Source: Capitulum mitella
Lineage: Eukaryota; Arthropoda; Thecostraca; Pollicipedomorpha; Pollicipedidae
Length of the DNA: 64,000 nt
Direction: 5' to 3'
Assembly (NCBI GenBank): GCA_030062745.1
Contig: CP099839.1
Location: 45,210,796-45,274,795 of the forward strand
In this document: one piece after another, positions 10,701 to 20,068 of the stretch
How positions within the stretch are numbered: position 1 is the first letter of the stretch
Layout: each line of letters starts with the position of its first letter
The notes under the pieces: model-generated
Databases searched by the model: none
Seen by the model: the letters and a program-made list of their open reading frames with translations, nothing else
What the model was told of the DNA's origin: nothing
Position numbers and translations under genes: made by a program

Positions 10701-13700
10701 AAAGGGTTGTGCGCCGAACGGCCTGACGGCGCGACCAGGCCACGCAGTCGGCGGCCGGCCGGAAATTTAACCGCGGCGGAGCGTGGTGGTGTCAGCGACA
10801 GGTCGTACTACACACCAGGGGTGTAGTCTGTTGGTGGTCATGCCATGCGACTCGACAGCGGACACGACAGACATGAGCTATTTCATAGGTCAGAGCGGTC
10901 GTGGTAGCCTTTGATGATCAGCGGAATCAGTCTGAGATACCCGGATATCCTGATATCCTGTCAGCGATCACAACCGTCGCCCATGAGATAGATTTCACAG
11001 ACACATCTGTCAGTGACCACAATAGTCAGCGATAAGGTCGGTCAGCGTTCTGAAGCGTCAGCCATGAAATCCATTGTTAACAACATCAGTCGTGAGATTC
11101 GTCGTTAACCGTCAGCAACCACAAGCTATATACGAGCTCGTATGACTGTCGCAATGCTGCGATGTCATGGCATCAATGCTACGTCCGTCAGACGGTCATG
11201 GGCCAGTCCTATGACGTGTCGGTGGTCGCAGTCGTCTGCCGTGCCACCAGTCGGTGCGGACAGCCCCCGGCCGCCCGATCTCACCTCCTTGATGACGCAG
11301 ACCAGACTGATGGCGGAGCCTCGCTCCACGTGGTAGACGCCCGTGCCCGGGATGGTCGCCACCGGCTGCACCACGTTCAGGTTGACCAAGTACGATATCT
11401 TGCCCGTGTCGGTCGATACCTGTCGACGGCGGGCATCACGGTCAGACGAGCCGCGTCGACAGGAGCCGCACGTTCTGGCGCCACGTCCGCACGCACGCAC
11501 GCACGCACTCCGCAGCCACTTAGCGGGGCCGTGTGCGTCGATCGAGCTGGCGCGGCGGCGGAGACGGCGCGGCCGCAGGGACCGGCGGCCAATCGATCTG
11601 TTGATTCGTCATTATTTCGGGGTGAAGGACGTCTGAGGACGGCCCGGACGTCACGTGACCGGCAGCAGCACGGCCTGACGCCTGCAGTGACGGCCAGATC
11701 GAGAACGTGCTTTGAAGGCAATGTCGGAAATGGCCATTCCTCATGCGACCTGTTTGTTCAGGTCAGCTGTGATAGACGGCACACACACCTGGTCCCTCTC
11801 ATTAGGCGTAACTCTGGCGGAAGGGGGGCGGTTTCGCCACGCATGGTTGCCTATTCCTCTTAATTTATCCCCCCTAAAATGTTTCCGAACGTGAAAAATA
11901 ATACTGCATAGTGTGCAAGTTTCAGTAGCATTATTCTCTGCAACAACATTCGGGACTAATCCTTTAACAGCTTAAGCATTGCAGGTCGATAAAAGGGAGC
12001 CGATGATCCGTGTTTGTTAAAAGGCTCGCGAGCAAACAAAGACAGAGTTTGCTCCCAGGAAGACTGGGCCTTAGGAGACCAAATGTTCCCCAGACTTTGA
12101 GATTACATATTTCTGCTACTTTATGAGAACTGTTTGGAAATATTTTGCCATAACTCCCTGATATACGTGAGAATGAAGGGATCCCAGACGTTTGCTCTGT
12201 GCTTTGACTGCAAAACATGTAGTCCCAAATGTGCCAAAAGTGAAAAGAAATGAAGTGAATAGCACGATGAGTGCTAGGAACACGGGCACGGCACAGCATC
12301 GTGTGTTTTCATGTGATTTTAAACACGTCCTGCGATAAGGACTTTTCCATCAGCAGTATGAGACAGTTGATCTGTGTCCCGGGAAGGGACGGTGCCCTGT
12401 CAGTGGTGCACTGCGCCCCGGGGGAGACAGTGTTCTACCGGTGGTATACTTTGTTCCAGGGACGGACAGTGTTCCCTCAATAATGTGCCGTGCTCCGGGG
12501 GAACAGTGCTCTGTTGCCAGTACCGTGACCTGGGGAGGGACGGTGCTCTGTCAGTGGTGCACCGTGCACCGGGGAAGGACGGTGCTCTGCTGGTAGCACC
12601 CTGGCGGGTACGGTGCTTCGTCAGTGTAATGCCGTGCCCCTGGGAGGGACGGTGCTCCAACAGTGTGGGCCTCACGTGCGGTGTTCTACCCGGGGAGGGA
12701 CGGTGCCCTGTCAGTGTAGTACCGTGCTACGGGGAAGGACGGTGCCCCACTGGTAGTAGCGTGCGTCGGACAGGGACGGACCTCTTTTAGTGGTGTACCA
12801 TGCTACGGGGAGGGACGGTGCTCCGTCAGTGTTGTGCCGTGTTCCGGAGAGGAACGGTATTTTTTGAGCGGCGGCCGGCGGCGGCGGTCCAACCTCTTCC
12901 CATTCCTGCCAGCGGCCGGCCAGCTACGATGGATATTTTCCGCAGGTTGATCCATCTCTCCTGCGTGCCTGGCTGTCGTCTGCTTATTGTCGCCGAGAGA
13001 AGGGATGGAGACGGACACGTCTAATTGCATGTCTGGCACTGAATGTGTCCCACGGGCAGGGATAGTTGATCACCAAGGCGGGGGTATTCGCGTGGTATGT
13101 TGAGAAATGGGATGGAATCGCGACGGAACTATTACCAGACAGAACAGAAGTATATCTCTCACATGCAGACGGCATCCAGTTGAGACGCGCTTTTACGGCT
13201 GAAAAAGTGATACATGCAAACAGCTCGACGAGCTATTTTGTTCTTAACATATGTGAATAAGAGCATTATCAAATAAGCTCTTCTGCCATTAAGGGAAAAC
13301 GCGAAAATGGAACAGAACACAGATGGTTTCTCTCATGAAACCACCCATTCAAAACAAAAATATTGGTTGACTCATTACGTTGGATCTTCTTCGGATGGTG
13401 TCATGGATAGGAAACCTTGGTTTTTCCATGGCAGACTAAGATGCCTCGTGTCACAACCCTACTTCAAGGACGTTGCTTTGATCGTTTTTAATCGACGATG
13501 ATCACTATGCGTCCAACTTTCGGGGATTTAACGAGGAATCTTTCGTAATCCAGAAAACTTTGTGAGCAGACTGATGCAGTTTACCTGAAATCGGCTTCAC
13601 AGACAAGTCAACCCATGCCGCCCACGCACGTGCAGCCTCCGGTGCCCCAGTGTTCACCTGGCATTCGTACACGCCCTGGTCGCGCAGCTGGACAAAGCTG

Positions 13701-16700
13701 ATCTTCAGCACCCAGTCGTTATCGGCCTTCACGTGAAATATCTGGAAGCGTTCGTCGTTGGTGAAGACATCCTCGGCGGAGGTGAGAAGGTGCCAGTCGC
13801 GCCGCCGCAGCCAGGACACCTGAGAACGGGTCACCGGAGGTCAGCAACGGAGAGTGCGTCGGTCAGGTGCTCTGAGCTGATGTGACACCGGCGTCCACGG
13901 ACGGCAGGGGACAGAGGTCGTCAAAGATGGTTTTCTGTCACCGATCTCAGATGGCGGTGTCCAGTTTGTCGTCAATATAAATTCAAGTTTTCGGTAGGGT
14001 TGTAAGATAGGAAGTCGCCGGTTCGAATTCAGGTAACGACGCAATGGATCCAAACGAGCTGTTTTTCATGGAGCAGGTAAAAATATTGATCATTTCAAGA
14101 CTTTCTTCACAATGTACTATGTGCACTTGCATCACGGGAAAACCGAACGGTTCCTTCGCGCCTCTTCCTGAACTGGAATCAGCGGCCTTCGTATGTAATA
14201 CCAAGTGTTCTGTCGATTGCGCTACGGAAGCCGCGTGGTGGGCGAGCCTTCTAAAGAAACAACTCGACAAATAGAGGATGTAGTATTTCACCTCTGATCA
14301 ATTGTTTTTCCAAAATTGATGATGCCAGTGAAATCAAATCATGCGCAAGCCGTATGCAAAAGCGGCAAGAATCTTATAAATGATTTCCAAAGAAAATTGC
14401 TACTCCTAAGACACTGTCTTGCCTTCGTCCAGATTCGCTAGTTCCGTCACGGTACTTTGCCAAGACCAACAGCAATGCTACAGATCGACCAGATTTCTGG
14501 TCTACAAGAAGTCTTCATTTCTAGGTTTGGGCTGGGTCGGGGCTCGTAAAATGGGCTGATGTACGGACGTAAGGAGCTGGGTTTGCCGTCTGGTGCGACC
14601 ACAGACTGTCACCGGACGGCTACGGTCCGCCCGGAAATCCCCTGTAATAGTAACTTCTTCCAAGTTCTTGCCAGTAATTCACGCAAGATTCCTACCAGAG
14701 CTTATTCAATTTGCATCAAGGTCGGCCTAGTGTTAAATCAAAGCATCATAGGCCACCTGGCATGTATGGAACCACAAGCACACAAGGAATTCCCTACCGA
14801 CGACTTTAATGGAAGTTATTAAACTAGCGCCTGGCCAAGTAATATTACAGCACCACTGACAAATGATTCACGTCACCAAATGATATGCTCTCTGTGATGC
14901 TGTTGTCATCGACAGTGATGCGGACAAGGGGCTAAAAATGTAACGGCCACGACATTTATTTATGTAAATGGCTGAAGATGATGGGCGTCAGCCCCCTGAA
15001 GCTCGCAGACCGACCGCCTTAAACTTATCCATGGGGAGGCCTGTAGAGATCCTGTCCGATGCAATATGGACGCCGCACGTCGTGAATCGATACGCCAGGT
15101 TCCAATAAACTTCTGGGCCGCGCACGGATCGGTAACCACCGCCGGTCGCAAAGTTTGCCGGCGAAGTTTGCTGCGCGAGCTGTCTTCACCCTGAGAGGCC
15201 GTCCGTGCCGGCCTGGCCAGCACCGGCAGCCGACCAGCGGCGCTGACCTGACAGCACGCCGATGCCCGGGCAAGACTGTCATCGTGTTACCCGAGAGACT
15301 CCCAGTGCCCTGCTCCCTGGGGCAAGGCCAGCAGTACCCTGCTGCCCAGGGCACGTCTAGCAGTACTCTGTTGCCCGGGATAGGACTCCCAACACCCTCC
15401 TGCCCGGGGCAAGACCGCAACACTCGACCGCACGGGCAGCATTGGCGCCGCCGCGCTGCCCGGCCTGAGGTTCCCTGGGTCGCCGAGACTATCACGGTCT
15501 TGATGTATTCGTATCAATAGGGCATGGGAGTGGGTGGTCATTCTTCATGCTAGATCCTGTAACGTGTGGACATATTTTTCCGCAAGCGTGCTTCATTGTA
15601 CGAATAATGTTTCAGTTATTTTTTTCGCTATTACAACGAAAAATTTCACCTTTTCATGGACAAACTTCACGACCCAGTATTGCTGACATTAAATCAACGG
15701 GTGCCCATTGAGAGATAGTGAAGGGAGAAGTGAAGAAATAGCGTCATGAAAAATGGTGAAAAACTGTCACATACGCATATCAATGGAAGCTAATCCGAAG
15801 AGTAAGGATGAGTGAACTAGGTTAGGTGAGACAAGTGAAAGGAGAGAAAAAAAAGAAGGAAAGAATGTATGTGTGCGTGTATGTTCATCGGCGAGATCTA
15901 AAAGCTGAGTGAAGGAATCGTCACCAAATCCGAACTTTCCCGTCCAGTCCATTTCTGTGTGCCGTCACCAGCTCCCAGTCCTGTCCACTCCTGTCTGCCG
16001 CCACCAGTGCCCCCAACGCCAAGTCCTGGTCATTCCCATTTCCGGCTGGTCGCCGCTCACCTTTGGCGTGTCGTCGTGGGTCATCGGCTGGCTGCAGTGC
16101 AGGAAGGCGGTCAGTCCCAGCTGCGCCGTGACGTTCGCGACGCTGCTGTTCACCTGCGGCGTCCTCAGGGCGTGCTCCGACGCCTCGGAGCCGGCGCCGG
16201 CGTGCGCCCAGTGCCGTATCCGATTGGCGCCGGCTGTAACGGACCGAACCGTCCCGGCCGTCAGAGGGGGCAACTCGAGAGACGGCGAACGCCAGTCGAC
16301 AGATAAGGGGTTTCGATCGGACGATGGCACGCGCCGTTATTCACCCGTACGTCGAACGGGGTCACCTCGGACTCAGCACGCCGGCGGACCGTCCTGCGGC
16401 AGAGCGTTCCGCCTCATAAGCGACTTTTCTGCCGGTCGATCGTCCAAATCGCGCGCAGTCGACAGCTTCCCATTTGATGCGGAGCCGAGTCAGCGGCCTG
16501 TTGTCGGCTCGCGCCGCCCCCAGACAGTGGGCGGTATTAGTGCCGGATGTGACGGCAGGGCCTCGGCCCTGTCGGCGCGGACAGGGCCGAGGCGGTTCGA
16601 CGTCTCACCGCTCGGGCGTCGGACAAATGGTCGGAGCCCGCGCCGCCACTCTGGTCAGTCGCCGGCCATTCCCTCACGCAGTTCCGGCTGATGAACCCAT

Positions 16701-19700
16701 GGCCGGTTCGCAGCGCCGGGGTCCCTGACGTCATGTGTCATGCCCCGGGCAGATGGACCGCGACTGGACGCTACGACTGCTCACAGCGCCGAGTCGGCGT
16801 TTTGAGAGAGAAGGACCGTCGAGCCGGCGAGTGGCGGGAGAGCCGCTCGGCACGCGGCGTCACAACAGCAGGACACATCACCCCGGTCTAACGTCACGGC
16901 TCCTCACTGCTCAGCGCCACGACACACCACCCCGATCTGACGTCACAGCCCCTCACTGTCCAGCATTACCACGCACCATCCCGATCCCACTCCGCCTCGG
17001 TCCCGACACAGACGCCGCTGGATTCTGGTGTTAATGCGGCAGTGACTCGGTCTGCGATGTATTTGTCAGGGCCGACGTTGAGTCTCCCACGGGCGATCGG
17101 GCACGACATACGTGAGCACGAGCAGAGAGCAGCCGCTCTTTCCCCAGAATCAGACCCATACCCGACAAATCCGAATTTAGCGCCCGCATTCCTGCATGTA
17201 TGCGGGCGTCAGACATTACACGCGGCGTCATTAGTGCTGCCAACTAATTTTGCTCCAGAAAAAGGGATTTGTACCTCTGTGCAGCGGCAGCACCAGCACG
17301 TATACCAATAACTGTAGTCAGACGCCAGATGGCGCCTGGCTGTTGTCGTTCGCGCAATACGCCGTACATGGCTTTGACGTTACGTTGTTGAGGGTGCAGT
17401 TGGAACAAACGACAGCATTTGGTTACTCTGAGAGGCAGCCAGTGCTCTGTGCATGCTCCGTCAACTCTCTGTGAACTCTGGCATCAGTCTTATTCAGCGA
17501 TTTATTTGCGATCCCAGTTGGGCATAAATCCGATCGTGGTCACCACAACGCCCGGTTACGTATTGCGGTTATCTCGCTGGTTAAATTCTGAAGGGCTTTT
17601 GACACAGGTAGCTTCGGTAACTTAATATCGCTTAACAAACTTAACATCGCGCAAGGGTCCCTTTGTTCTTAAAAGACCAAAAAGAGATGTTTTATATCTA
17701 GATTAATCAAGGAACGTTGCGGGTTTTTTAAGCAAACTCCCTGGGGTCACGACATTCTTCACTGAGTAGAGTTGGCCGCGCCTCCCCTATACAGGCGCTA
17801 AATAAAACGAAGCAATAAAGCATCCTAACCCAAAGCTCTCACTGGCGACAAATACAGCCTAAGAAAGAAACCAAAGACGTCATCTGGGCAAGTGAAGAAA
17901 CCCCATTTTGTTACACCCTTGAATATACTTGATTTACTGCACAAAAGGCGAATACTGGCAAGCTTAGCAACACTAGACAAGCGTAACTACGTCTATGCAT
18001 TAACGATTGCCAACAATGCATATGTCAGTCCCAGCTTCAACTACCTGCTTCTGTGCATACATCAAAATATTTCAGACCTGATTTCAGCCACCTGCATCTG
18101 CGAATGCATCATTAGTCATCAAACATAGAGCAACTGGCGCATTCGCGGACTACAGTTATTCCATGATAATTATGAGGAGGCAAAAATTTCGTTTGCACGG
18201 CGACAAAACCATGAATGTTCGCCTGTCACTGTCGCTTACAGAGTTCCATAAGATAAACCTTCCATTTTTAACCAAATGACCTGAACGTCCGACTAGCAAA
18301 AGTCCTCATCAAGAACGAAGAGGGTTTCCTAATCAATGATAAGAGCATTTTAATTGGAAGGCTTACTGAAGAAACCCAGTTGAGTTTACAGTGACATATT
18401 TCGATTCGATATGATTTGAATGAAGCCTCATATTAAGGACTAGGCGGCTCAATGGAATCCCACAACCCAAAAATGAATAGCAGAGTCCCATATGAATCAT
18501 ATGATTAGTTTAATAACTGACTTCAACGAAGAACCTGCATTGTTCCTAGAATGGAATGGAAACTTATTGACAAGTCGGCATCATAGGAGCAATTACTCGA
18601 GCTGTTCATCGTGGGTTTCTCTGTTCGACTGAAACATAGCTCGTTTTCAGGACCCTCATAACTCATGAAAAATAAAATTGCCTTGCATTGTCTTAAATTG
18701 ATGTTTCTTCAACACCAGCTCCCAGCTAGTCTGAAGACTGCCAGAATTTCACCTGCCGGGTAGCCAGGCTTGGACTCACCTCATTACTGAAAGCAAGTCT
18801 CCATTACGCCTGCCTTTTAATCCCAATCGTCCAGTCAACGCAATTACCCCAAACGAAGCTACGGCTTCCAATCAAGAGGCACCCCAGCTATCATCTCCCG
18901 ACTCACGGGTCACGGCCACTCGACCGTACCGCCTCAGGGCAAATCAGATGAACTCGCTCACGAAAATGACGGATCACGCGAAGTAGCATTGTGGCAGGTC
19001 TGAACTCCCCAACGAGATAAGCCGGTTAATCCCTTTAGTCCAATGCCGCTTTCAATAAAAAACACACATTCATCCCATGGACCCGACAGCAGTTCACCAA
19101 AACTAGTTCGCCCCGCTTTAGGATAGCTGCATAGTTTAGATAACTGCGTGGTTTGCAATCGACACTCGAGATGGAGCGGATGAGGCTACCAGATTTGCTC
19201 AGCTCGTTTAACTCTGCCGGCGAAGAACTACGCGTGACAGTTGGACAGTGAATCTTAGCTGCGCAGGCCAGTCCGCGAACGCCTGTTTGGAGACGGTGAC
19301 AATCGAGTTAGCCAGGTGAGATCATTTAGCCAGTTTTCAGGCGGGTTCGCGGTTAACGGAGCTTCTGGCGGGCCGCAGCCGCCGCTGACGTACCGCCGAG
19401 TCATTCGTCTTCCGCCGCCCAGCGGGGGACGGCCTCATTCACACCACCGACCACGCGGTATACCAAAACAGACTCCAGCCGGCAGCTAAAGGCGGCTGAA
19501 CCAGCGCGTAGTGGAGCTAAACGTGACAAAAACAGCGCACAGCGGACCCGAGAGTGATCAGAACAGCGTGCAGTCCAGCCCCAGGCGGCGCATCAAAAAT
19601 GTACAGCTGCAGAAAGTAGCAGAAATAGGGCACAGGGATGACGGCGGTCCTCACACTGCACGGAGGAAAGGTGAAGGCCAAAATGGCAGGAAATCCATAT

Positions 19701-20014
19701 GAAAATGGCACTGCCGGCCTTTCTCAACCATTTGGTGGTATACCTGAGCGCAGTCTGGCAGCCCATTGCGGATGTCTTCGCACGCCCATGCAGGTGCTCT
19801 TAACAGCGCACACTGACCACGGTTCAGTTCGACACGCGTCACAAGGCTCGATTCTCTGCATCGCATCTGTTCTGCGTGGCGTCTGTGTGACGTCTGCTCT
19901 GCCCTGTGTGTGCAAGTTGTTGCGCCCCGTATAGGTTAAAGGTCAGTGATTCGCTAGCCAAGTCCGGGTATGCAAAATAATTGCACTGGAGCGCTCTCTC
20001 AGGTTCTCGGTTCG

Positions 20015-20068
<54 letters not shown>

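Noticed and set aside
14160..14242. Functional tRNA gene on the minus strand
   Set aside because: A box is acceptable but the B box is degraded and the anticodon and acceptor stems do not pair; better explained as a SINE head.
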